Shown here in pieces: positions 54,120-64,000 of a stretch of DNA of 64,000 bases (positions are counted from its first letter, which is position 1; every line of letters begins with the position of its first letter). The notes under the pieces are model-generated. The model was not told the origin of the DNA. It ran no database searches and was given only the letters and a program-made list of their open reading frames with translations. A program made the position numbers and the translations under genes. Origin of the DNA: Tetragonia tetragonoides (Eukaryota > Streptophyta > Magnoliopsida > Caryophyllales > Aizoaceae). The DNA lies in the NCBI GenBank assembly GCA_038025085.1, contig CM076142.1, forward strand, positions 13,891,001 through 13,955,000. The letters run 5' to 3'.

Positions 54120-54522
54120 TGTGTGGTACATCTAGCTAGGCAAATCCTGATTACCAAATGCACTACTAATGCAATCCCAATGTATCCATGGTGAAACACT
54201 TCAAGTTTTAAATTCGCTGAAACGATGAGGAGACAAAAGAGACGAGTTATTTCAATTAATACAATTTTTTTTTTTTTTTTTTTTGGTAATATCAATTAAT
54301 ACAATTTTTATTGCACTATAAAGCGTACATATATAGCAAACAAAATTGCTATTGAGCACTCACGTGCATTTTGGAGTAACCAAAACCATGACATAGCTTA
54401 GCCTCACACAATTTTTGAACCAAATCGCAATCACTCAAACCAAAACCCATTGGCAAAACATGACACAAAAGAGACACAAAAAAGAAAGAAACACAAACAG
54501 ATAAAAACCCGAAGTATGTTTC
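54120..54522 (-). other. 3' flank of the left peroxidase
   Basis: 3' UTR and flank up to the hAT element. It has a (T)n run at about 54267-54284, flanked on both sides by tcaattaatacaatttt. No gene. Confidence 0.6.
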
Positions 54523-55828
54523 TTAGTTAACCTTGGAACAAACTTTCCTCACTTGACCAACATTGCCAGTAAGAACACCAATTCTACCCATATGTGACAT
54601 GGACACCCCAAAATCTTTGAAGAAACCTTCTGGATTGCCACTCTTGTGACTCTCAACATAAGCTCGAGTTTCGGGATCATCAAGTAAAGCTGCATCGGAT
54701 TGGAACAATCCCCTTCTCTGTGAGACGAGCTTATAGTAATGCTGATCAAAGGTCTTGAAGCTACCTGGATCCATTTCAGCCAGGACATTCGGACCATTTT
54801 TTTTACATTTCTTCTTCAATGCAGCAACGTAGTAAGGGTCCATAGTCGGATCAGAGTCGTTATCTCCCTTGCCTGTGAAGTTGTAGAGACGGTTTGAGAA
54901 TGATGAACAATGAGATGTCCCAATTGTGTGCGCACCTACATAATCACAAAAACTTGTATACGTTAGATCAAATCTAGCAAGGGTGACCGATCATTATGTT
55001 CATAAGTAGTCATTATGTACGTACCTGATAAAACAACAAGATCCTTAACGCTAAGTCCTTTGCCTTGAAAGCTTGCCTTTAACGAGCTTATATTAAAGAA
55101 TGGTGGTGGTAAATTAGCTAAAGCATCAGTTTCCAATGAAACAAGGCCGTCTCTTCTTCCTGTTTCGACATCCCATGACCAGCCACCGTCCTGCAGAGAA
55201 ATAATTAAGCATATATGATTAAGTTGAGTGTAATCGTACAAGCTTGTATAGGAAATATACATCGGAAAATAAGAGCTGATCATGATATTACCGCAACCAC
55301 AACGTCCCTAGCCACCAAAGCAATTATATCAGCACACGAAACAATTCCTGGACATGCCTCTTCCAATGCAGTTTTAACTCTATCTATAATTTGGTATCCT
55401 CTAACAGTCAGATCTGGAATCGAGTCTTTCTCAGCTTGTTTGGTTGGAGAATTCAGAAGAATTGAAGCATCACAACCCTGTAAGCAAAGTAACAACACAT
55501 ACATTATTGATCAGATCAGTTGCAATTGTTGTAATATAAACTACATACATACATATCCATATTTAACGCAAACATATGTTTGAACTAAGATATACTAACT
55601 TACCCTCACGAAACAATCATGAAAGAACATCCTCAGCAAGGGGCCAGCGAGAGAAGGTGCAACAGAAAGGGTTTCAATGACAACTTGTTTCGTTATGGCC
55701 TCGGCTTGAGGACATGACTTGCAGTAGAATCCCACCTTAAGGCCCTCTGCATTGACACCATTAATGACCAAAGACGCGAAAAGAAGCAAGTGAAACAAGT
55801 ATGTGTATGATGTCTTAAGGGAAGACAT
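54523..55828 (-). CDS. Class III peroxidase, left copy
   Basis: Exons 55828-55604, 55477-55292, 55190-55025 and 54935-54523 encode 329 aa; the four-exon, three-intron layout is the classic one. Residues 1-27 form a signal peptide ending NGVNA, so a secreted or vacuolar enzyme is expected. Distal Arg66 and His70 lie in [10 protein letters not shown], the calcium-site region is [10 protein letters not shown], and proximal His195 is in VVLSGAHTIG. The eight conserved Cys are present, plus an extra Cys36 (FYCKSCP). Such enzymes oxidise phenolics with H2O2 in wall cross-linking or lignification; the substrate is not deducible. It differs from the right copy by Ile22 and Ile51. TATA-like tatatact lies about 90 bp upstream. 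Confidence 0.95.
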
Positions 55829-56627
55829 CTTTTGAAATGCAGGCTATAGTACGATGAGCTTTGTATCTCTGTAGGTAAGCCGCGCAGGTTGATTAGTATC
55901 AGAATGAAGCCTCAAATATATACTAGTTGTCAAGAGCCTTCAACAGTTGATCATGTCAAATATTGCACAGATTGGTTGGTACATACCTAGTACTAAATTT
56001 ATTCGATGAACAGAAAAATAAGCACTACAATACAATGTCTGACTTCTAATTACGAGGATATACAAAAGCTTTCATCTGATCTGATAAATAAATGGGAATT
56101 ATTCGGATTACTGGGAGCATATTAGCAAACTGCAGACATATGGGGAAGGCTTCTTGTACTGATAAATATATAGAATTGCATGTATATGAACAGCACCTAT
56201 AGCATGGAGGAAAAGTAAGACTTCTCTTCAGTTAGAATAATTGATTTGGCTTGTTTAAACAATATATTTTCAAGGACAGCAAAAAGATATTAGGTTCAAT
56301 GATTGCATATTACTCCAAGAAGCATATTTTGACCAATTGCGCGATTAGAAGTTAAGTTTAAAGCTTCAGTTAGAACAATCGTGTATCAAACTAAAACATT
56401 CTATTGCGGGGGTGCCAGTATGATAACGCGCAACTAACCAAATCTATTATAGTTTTGAAGGGGATGGAAGCGAAGTTCTTGCATTTCATACATACAGTTT
56501 GAGGGGGCGCGGGGGGGGGGGGGGGGGGGCGGTATCATTAGTTAGTTAGCTCACTTAATTAATTAACCTAAGGAAACAATCATTATACAGCTTAATTAAT
56601 CAGCTTTAACAGCTGCTGTTCAGGAAG
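55829..56627 (-). promoter_or_regulatory. Upstream region of the left peroxidase
   Basis: Mirror of 59756-60553. Contains a long G tract (about 56504-56529) and ttaattaattaa motifs near the palindrome boundary. No other gene. Confidence 0.6.
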
Positions 56628-58059
56628 AAAAAAGAAGAAAAAAAAAAGCATGTCTAACAGCTTGGATGTGCGTGCATGACTTCTTCAGTAGTTGATATTC
56701 TGACAGTAACATACTAAAATTTCAACCCCTTCCATCATGTTCTAATGAAACACCATACATGAAGACGTGCGTCCAACTTACTCGTGTTTTGGTTAAAAAA
56801 ACAATAACAGTCCAAATTTTTTTTTATCACAGAGTGAAGACTAGCTGTTTGAAATGTCTGTTTCAGAAAATTGATTCCAACACAGACAGACAATATTCAA
56901 AGATTTTCCACCATCAGAAGAAAATTTCAATGCCAAGTTACTTTCCTTCACTCCAAAAGAACAGAATAGTGTATACAAAAACAGCATTTTAGAAAAAAAA
57001 AATGCAGTGCACATCTACCGATCTACTTCAAAATGCTTATTGAACTCGCGAAACCAACATGAACCCCTAACAAGGAACTAGCAAAGAAAGACCATTGTAT
57101 CACAGATCAATCACAAGAACAACGTTCGAAATTTCCGATGTTTCTGCTTACTTACTGAACAACACAAATCGCTAACCCAACCCTTTTTACCTAGCTCGAT
57201 ACAATCCTGTATGGCTGCATATACTCTTAACTTATTGCCACACAAATACCTTAATCTGCTGGAACGTGCAGTTCCCTTAGCTTGTGCCAAAACTTAATCT
57301 CACCCATCAGAAGAAACCATGCCATTAAGAAATTTAGTCAGAACTACATGATAACCAATTCAGGCTAAAATACACCAGCAGCATGTATGTATAGCTGTCA
57401 ATGATCAGAAAAGTGTTAATAGACAACTGAAGTTTCAAAGGCATTTAAGTGCTAGGCCTCAGAATTCATCTGATTATTCCTTTCAAGCTTCCCTCCAAAC
57501 AGAGTGGTTTCTCCAAGTACTCAATTTTAGACAATTTTAGTATACATACAATACCAGTCTTTGAAGTAAAATGCATTGAGAACTCACACATTCAACAGCT
57601 TATTATGCCTCGGGTAAGATAATACGGTAACAGGAGAGAGAACAAAACTAGCATATCGCAACAAAAAGGTGGAACGCCATAGGAGCATCAGCACCAAGTC
57701 CTACAGAAGACAAGAAAAATGTCACCTCAAAAACTGTCTTTATTTACAGCATATTGCATACAGAATATTACAGATCATCTCCCATGTTTTTTCACATAAA
57801 GGAATTGTGCTGTCAACTAGTAAAATCAATGTTTAAACACAATTCTCTTTTGGAACATCCCTTGTACATATGTTACATAAATAATCATCAAAAATTTCCC
57901 CTTGCCCAATACATATGAATGTTGATGGTTGCCAAACACAGGTTTTGAATACTCTTCATAGTGTCACAAAAGCAGCTGAAAAGTACTAGAAATATCTTGT
58001 GGCTGTTTCTGGAAATTTGTATTGAAATTTGCATCAGTATAGGCAGCACAGAACAGAGA
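56628..58059. other. Palindrome spacer, left part
   Basis: No recognised gene; frames are short and unconserved. 57720-58059 may be the 3' UTR of the minus-strand transcript unit that includes 58060-58158. Confidence 0.4.
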
Positions 58060-58158
58060 TCATCTCACCGAATCCACCATCCTCCAATCATGCTTTTTCC
58101 TTCGGCCTCTATGATGGCTTTTCTGGTCTGAGAATGTGTTCTCCCCAACCATCTCCAT
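58060..58158 (-). CDS. Small basic ORF (32 aa), unidentified
   Basis: ATG 58158 follows an acceptor-like catgtag. The peptide MEMVGENTFSDQKSHHRGRR continues KKHDWRMVDSVR and stops at 58060. It has a basic HHRGRRKKH cluster. Upstream on the minus strand, a GA-rich leader with AAACCCTAA-like text and a donor (TTGTAAG before gtaagc, about 58843) look like a 5' UTR exon near 58840-58930. So a spliced transcript with this short ORF is possible. It may equally be a non-coding transcript or a gene relic. Confidence 0.25.
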   Translation of the reverse strand: MEMVGENTFSDQKSHHRGRRKKHDWRMVDSVR

Positions 58159-58575
58159 GTTGGAATCTACATGCACAGAATATATACAATGAGTAATGCA
58201 AGCAGAATTTTTTTCTGGCTCAGCAAAGAAATCAGAGAATGGTCTCCAAGTGTTCCAACTTCCAACCCCCTCGTTTGCTATGCAAGCTCCAGAGCATCCA
58301 TTTCCAAATTTGTATTTCGATATGCAAACAGTAACCACAGAACAAACAACTATTCACTAGTAATCAGATCAATGCACAAAAGGAAAGAGAGCTACTCAAC
58401 TCGGGAAAAACAATAAAATAACCAAGGACTGATCATTTTCATGCCCAGCAATGAATCAACTGAACTTTTATGAATAAAACCTGGATTAAAAAAATACCGC
58501 GCAATACAACAGGTGCTATAACCAATATAATCCATGCACAGTCAGCACTAAAATCTATCCAGCCTTGTTTCGATC

Positions 58576-58742
58576 CCCCCCCCCCCCCCCCCTGTTTTGA
58601 ACTTCCATTTCCTCCAGTCAAAGTCATTCCCTCCCAAATTCATTCCCCCTTCCTAAATAGAGGTCCCCTTTTCACACCAATTTCGCAGGTTTGAGTCTTT
58701 GATTCCCAATTTCGCAGGTTTGAGTCTTTGATTCCCAATTTC
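58576..58742. repeat. Poly-C tract and a 29-bp direct repeat
   Basis: A run of about 17 C sits at 58576-58592. At about 58679-58740, the word aatttcgcaggtttgagtct plus ttgattccc occurs twice in tandem, followed by a third partial start. Confidence 0.85.
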
Positions 58743-59755
58743 GCAATTTAACCCCCTAAACCCTAAATATCCAAATTTCTACAGAGAACCCTAAGTTGTA
58801 ATCTCCAAAAAACTCGAAATGCAATAAGTGTTGCTTACCTTACAATTGTTACTATGGTTTGCATTATGCGGAGAGAGGTTGTTGTCCTCACAGAGGAGGA
58901 GAAATGGGGACCTTACTTAGGAGTCTTGCGAATGAATTGAGAGGGAGAGAATGAATTTCAGATGGAGAAAAATGAAAAATTTAAGAGAGTGGGGGGCTGC
59001 TTGTCAACAGCACAAGCAAGGTCATAAAACCAGGGGCATAACAGCCAATTCTGTGCTTAAGTTAACTGAAACTGTGAATTGGTGCCATTAACAACAAGTA
59101 TGATAAAAGGTGACAAAGTTAAGGTACTTTCAGACCAAACTTCCTAATCTTACCATGGTTACGTTTTCAATTATCTATATCTAATCAAATACGAATGCCG
59201 TAGTTGAAGCACCTAAAGAAGAACTTGGAATACATTGGCATTGAAAACCCTTCTTTTTCTCTAATAAAAAAGCTCATCAGGTTTAACTTTGAAATCTTTC
59301 AAGGGCATCAAGTTTGTTAAATGAGGCAGTGCAACTTGTGAGACGTATGTGGGGATGAAAAGGCTCAGGATGGGTTTAAAATCTTCGCAAGCCACTTGTC
59401 AAGAGCTCTCTAATGAAAGATTCCATAAGGACTAGCACATATTACTTTACCAGTTAGCATAAATGGATTGGGTTGGGTGGGATTCTTTTTGCTGGAAACC
59501 AACCAGAAAAATGAAGTACCAAAATAATCAGCATACTTTTTTCTAATGTGAAATCAGACCCTGCTAAAAATTACCGCTAAGGACTTAAGTCGAGTACTTT
59601 ACTGCAAATAAAAGAAAATTTCTGGTGCACCAGTGAAAAACAAAACAAAAAGGAAAGAAAGATCGGGCACATTTTTTGGTAGTAAGTAGTAACCTTTTAT
59701 CCTAGGTCCTCAAAACAACCTCTGTTCTATTCCCACCCAAAAATTTGGATGTGAA
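58743..59755. other. Palindrome spacer, right part
   Basis: Contains the proposed 5' UTR exon and promoter of the minus-strand small-ORF unit (58840-58990). From about 59000 nothing recognisable is present. Confidence 0.4.
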
Positions 59756-60469
59756 CTTCCTGAACAGCAGCTGTTAAAGCTGATTAATTAAGCTGTATAA
59801 TGATTGTTTCCTTAGGTTAATTAATTAAGTGAGCTAACTAACTAATGATACCGCCCCCCCCCCCCCCCCCCGCGCCCCCTCAAACTGTATGTATGAAATG
59901 CAAGAACTTCGCTTCCATCCCCTTCAAAACTATAATAGATTTGGTTAGTTGCGCGTTATCATACTGGCACCCCCGCAATAGAATGTTTTAGTTTGATACA
60001 CGATTGTTCTAACTGAAGCTTTAAACTTAACTTCTAATCGCGCAATTGGTCAAAATATGCTTCTTGGAGTAATATGCAATCATTGAACCTAATATCTTTT
60101 TGCTGTCCTTGAAAATATATTGTTTAAACAAGCCAAATCAATTATTCTAACTGAAGAGAAGTCTTACTTTTCCTCCATGCTATAGGTGCTGTTCATATAC
60201 ATGCAATTCTATATATTTATCAGTACAAGAAGCCTTCCCCATATGTCTGCAGTTTGCTAATATGCTCCCAGTAATCCGAATAATTCCCATTTATTTATCA
60301 GATCAGATGAAAGCTTTTGTATATCCTCGTAATTAGAAGTCAGACATTGTATTGTAGTGCTTATTTTTCTGTTCATCGAATAAATTTAGTACTAGGTATG
60401 TACCAACCAATCTGTGCAATATTTGACATGATCAACTGTTGAAGGCTCTTGACAACTAGTATATATTTG

Positions 60470-60477
60470 AGGCTTCA
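60470..60477 (+). promoter_or_regulatory. TATA box candidate of the right peroxidase
   Basis: TATATATT lies 77-84 bp upstream of ATG 60554, in a region identical to that of the left copy. Confidence 0.5.
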
Positions 60478-60553
60478 TTCTGATACTAATCAACCTGCGC
60501 GGCTTACCTACAGAGATACAAAGCTCATCGTACTATAGCCTGCATTTCAAAAG

Positions 60554-61859
60554 ATGTCTTCCCTTAAGACATCATACACATACTTGTTTCACTTGCTTCT
60601 TTTCGCGTCTTTGGTCTTTAATGGTGTCAATGCAGAGGGCCTTAAGGTGGGATTCTACTGCAAGTCATGTCCTCAAGCCGAGGCCATAACGAAACAAGTT
60701 GTCAAAGAAACCCTTTCTGTTGCACCTTCTCTCGCTGGCCCCTTGCTGAGGATGTTCTTTCATGATTGTTTCGTGAGGGTACGTTAGTATATCTTAGTTC
60801 AAACATATGTTTGCGTTAAATATGGATATGTATGTATGTAGTTTATATTACAACAATTGCAACTGATCTGATCAATAATGTATGTGTTGTTACTTTGCTT
60901 ACAGGGTTGTGATGCTTCAATTCTTCTGAATTCTCCAACCAAACAAGCTGAGAAAGACTCGATTCCAGATCTGACTGTTAGAGGATACCAAATTATAGAT
61001 AGAGTTAAAACTGCATTGGAAGAGGCATGTCCAGGAATTGTTTCGTGTGCTGATATAATTGCTTTGGTGGCTAGGGACGTTGTGGTTGCGGTAATATCAT
61101 GATCAGCTCTTATTTTCCGATGTATATTTCCTATACAAGCTTGTACGATTACACTCAACTTAATCATATATGCTTAATTATTTCTCTGCAGGACGGTGGC
61201 TGGTCATGGGATGTCGAAACAGGAAGAAGAGACGGCCTTGTTTCATTGGAAACTGATGCTTTAGCTAATTTACCACCACCATTCTTTAATATAAGCTCGT
61301 TAAAGGCAAGCTTTCAAGGCAAAGGACTTAGCGTTAAGGATCTTGTTGTTTTATCAGGTACGTACATAATGACTACTTATGAACATAATGATCGGTCACC
61401 CTTGCTAGATTTGATCTAACGTATACAAGTTTTTGTGATTATGTAGGTGCGCACACAATTGGGACATCTCATTGTTCATCATTCTCAAACCGTCTCTACA
61501 ACTTCACAGGCAAGGGAGATAACGACTCTGATCCGACTATGGACCCTTACTACGTTGCTGCATTGAAGAAGAAATGTAAAAAAAATGGTCCGAATGTCCT
61601 GGCTGAAATGGATCCAGGTAGCTTCAAGACCTTTGATCAGCATTACTATAAGCTCGTCTCACAGAGAAGGGGATTGTTCCAATCCGATGCAGCTTTACTT
61701 GATGATCCCGAAACTCGAGCTTATGTTGAGAGTCACAAGAGTGGCAATCCAGAAGGTTTCTTCAAAGATTTTGGGGTGTCCATGTCACATATGGGTAGAA
61801 TTGGTGTTCTTACTGGCAATGTTGGTCAAGTGAGGAAAGTTTGTTCCAAGGTTAACTAA
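60554..61859 (+). CDS. Class III peroxidase, right copy
   Basis: Exons 60554-60778, 60905-61090, 61192-61357 and 61447-61859 (phases 0, 0, 1) encode 329 aa and end in TAA. The architecture is as in the left copy: signal peptide 1-27, distal Arg66/His70, proximal His195, eight conserved Cys plus Cys36, and N-glycosylation sequons NIS and NFT. It differs from the left copy by Phe22 and Lys51 instead of Ile; Lys51 needs two base changes (AAA versus ATT). Exon 1 ends at GAGG before gtacgt, where the left copy has gtaagt. Both copies look functional and are transcribed divergently, away from the spacer. Confidence 0.95.
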
Positions 61860-62263
61860 GAAACATACTTCGGGTTTTTATCTGTTTGTGTTTCTTTCTT
61901 TTTTGTGTCTCTTTTGTGTCATGTTTTGCCAATGGGTTTTGGTTTGAGTGATTGCGATTTGGTTCAAAAATTGTGTGAGGCTAAGCTATGTCATGGTTTT
62001 GGTTACTCCAAAATGCACGTGAGTGCTCAATAGCAATTTTGTTTGCTATATATGTACGCTTTATAGTGCAATAAAAATTGTATTAATTGATATTACCAAA
62101 AAAAAAAAAAAAAAAAAATTGTATTAATTGAAATAACTCGTCTCTTTTGTCTCCTCATCGTTTCAGCGAATTTAAAACTTGAAGTGTTTCACCATGGATA
62201 CATTGGGATTGCATTAGTAGTGCATTTGGTAATCAGGATTTGCCTAGCTAGATGTACCACACA
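61860..62263 (+). other. 3' flank of the right peroxidase
   Basis: Mirror of 54120-54522, with the complementary (A)n run at about 62098-62118. Confidence 0.6.
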
Positions 62264-62271
62264 GTTTTATG

Positions 62272-64000
62272 TAGGCCTGGCAAACAGATCAGGTTGGGTC
62301 GGGTTCGGGTTGAATCCGACTGACCTGATTACTAAACAGGTCAAAAAAATCAACCCTAACCTGATCTGTTTAGTAAACAGGTCAAAAAATCCAACCCTAA
62401 TCTGATCTGTTACAGATCAGGTTGACCTGAAATGATCTGCGTAACCTGATTTTTTTTTGCACACTTCATACTTCACTCAAAAAGTCTATACTAGTAGTAA
62501 AATGATTCAATGATTCATAAAAGCTGTCTGTTGGCAGCACCTTAAGTCCTCAAAGCACCTCAAAGCATGTTGAGTTGCTGACAGGAGCATCATCATAATC
62601 AAAATCAAGCTCCAAATAACAAATAACAAACAAGAAAGTCTCACAAAGTTACAAGTTTACAGCCAATAAAATCCATCTACAAATCACAACCATTAAACTA
62701 GTTTTCAGAACTTCAAATCAATGAAACATAGCCGATTCTTGTGCACTTTTTGGAGTCTCAGAACTCAGATCTTCAAAACCTAGAACTCACAACCACAAAA
62801 CATTAAAGTCTATCCTACAAATTACAACCAGTGAATTAAAAAGTTTAATAAACTTGAGCTCAAATCAATGAAATATGGTAGACTCTTGTGCTCTCAGAAA
62901 GCATAAATTCAGAATGCAGCTCCTCTTAAATGGCCAGGGTAATCTTCATCACTGAATGAAACATTAGAAGTTAGAACAAATCGAAAAATTGATACACAAA
63001 ATCAAAACCCCAGAAATTAGTATTCATAAACTTCAGTTAATAAGTATGAAATCTTAAATCCTAAATAATAAGTAAAAATCGAAACCCTAAACCCAAAAAT
63101 AATGAAACCCAAAATCAAAACATCAATAACACCCAAATCAACGAAACCCAAAATGATCAAAACCCAAGTATAAAATCAAATCAGAAACCCTAGTTACTAA
63201 TAATTACTAACAATTAAACTAACTTGTATGAAATCAGAAATGAAAACCCTAATTACTAATAACTAACAAATAATGAAAACAAAGAGGAAAAATGAGAGAA
63301 ATTCATACCGCAATATTATGAGAATCATGAGATTGATTGAGAAGAAGCACAATAAAACTTGAACTGTAATGAAAATATTGATTCAGAAAAAAAAAAAAAC
63401 AAAGTATAAAGAAAATAAGAGAAATAAGAATAACAAATTAAAGAACACAAATTTGATGACTAAATAATACCTGTTGATTGTTGAATGAATGTTTATTTTA
63501 CTGATTTGGAGAGATCGAGAGATCGAGAGAGTGAGATTGTGAGACAGAGTGAGAGAGAATGAGAGAAGTCGAGACAGCAGATAGTAAGATCGAGAGAGTG
63601 AGATCGAGATCGAGAGAGTGAGATCGAGAGATCGAGAGAGTGAGAGAGTGAGACAGAGTGAGTGAGGAAGAGCTTGAAGATGAGGAAGATAAAGAATGAG
63701 AGAGAATGAGATTAACTTCTCTCAGAGAAGTCGAGAGAGGAAGAGCCGAAGAGGAAGAAGAACTGAAGAGAGAAGTAGAGAGAGGAAGAGCCCAAGAAGA
63801 TCTGAAGAATATGAGAGAGTGAGAGAGAGTGAGGAAGAGAGAGAAATCTAGAATGATAAATGACGGCAAAAACAATGAGGGGCTGAGGGCTAGGGTTTCC
63901 TTTTTTATTTGTAATTCTTATTTGGGCTTGGGCTGCTGTTTTGGGTCACTTTTTTATTTGTTATTCTTATTTCTCTATTTTGGGCTTGGACTTGGGCTGC
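62272..64000. mobile_element. Non-autonomous hAT element (right arm, truncated by the window)
   Basis: Inverted counterpart of 52064-54111. Target duplicate GTTTTATG lies at 62264-62271 and the end TAGGCCTGGCAAACAG at 62272. Because the same insertion and target site occur in both arms, the element was present before the palindrome formed. Confidence 0.88.

Larger units (their letters stand above)
52354..56627. repeat. Left arm of a large palindrome
   Basis: Reverse complement of 59756-64000. Paired coordinates sum to about 116382 through the peroxidase gene and drift by about 28 bp within the hAT element because of indels. The arm covers most of the hAT element, the peroxidase gene, its promoter and about 740 bp upstream including a G tract. 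It ends at gttcaggaag, 56627. The true outer end cannot be set because the partner leaves the window. Confidence 0.9.
59756..64000. repeat. Right arm of the large palindrome (runs off the window)
   Basis: Inverted copy of 52354-56627, starting at cttcctgaac. The peroxidase exons, introns and promoter align with only scattered differences; most changes are small indels in the TC-rich part of the hAT element and in homopolymers. Confidence 0.9.

Overview
This window is eudicot nuclear DNA. It is AT-rich, its genes have introns, and about half of it is transposons. The plant genes are a class III peroxidase, a CBSX3-type mitochondrial CBS-pair protein, phytocystatin-like exons and a receptor-kinase fragment. 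The transposons are Gypsy and Copia elements, an L1-type LINE with RNase H, Helitrons, hAT and PIF/Harbinger MITEs and a tRNA-derived SINE. No prokaryotic, organellar or viral genome segment was seen. The species cannot be named from the sequence.

1-8.6 kb and 15.6-39.8 kb hold three head-to-tail paralogues of one unusual gene family. I read it as a phytocystatin-like domain (QxVxG motif), then a Lys/Ser-rich linker, then a tail resembling a plant HMG box. Copy A is only the 3' end at the window's left edge. Copy B (3.4-8.1 kb) is structurally complete, but one in-frame TGA lies before the HMG-like exons. Copy C (15.6-39.8 kb) has been exploded by about 20 kb of nested insertions: a MITE, a head-to-tail array of four Helitron 3' ends, a Gypsy element with a solo LTR inside it, a Copia deletion derivative and a SINE. 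Copy C also lost its first two and a half coding exons and has a TGA in the HMG-like part. B and C share an E2F-like site and a telo-box in their leaders.

8.6-15.5 kb, between copies B and C, holds a TMK-type kinase fragment, the first exon of a small unidentified basic gene, a Copia LTR split by two hAT MITEs, and a papain-like fragment whose catalytic Cys region is replaced. A papain-like relic thus lies beside cystatin-like genes, so a linked inhibitor/protease-like locus is worth considering.

40.9-45.4 kb is an apparently intact CBSX3 gene on the minus strand. To its right are a Copia-type solo LTR, a 5'-truncated LINE with a 19-bp target duplication and a (TA)n tail, a dense trinucleotide microsatellite block and an unclassified TIR element.

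52.06-64.0 kb is a large palindrome. Two nearly identical arms of at least 4.2 kb carry inverted copies of a four-exon class III peroxidase (329 aa) and of a 2-kb non-autonomous hAT element, around a 3.1-kb spacer. The encoded peroxidases differ at two residues. The right arm runs off the window.

All exon boundaries were read by eye from splice sites, reading-frame phase and paralogue alignment.
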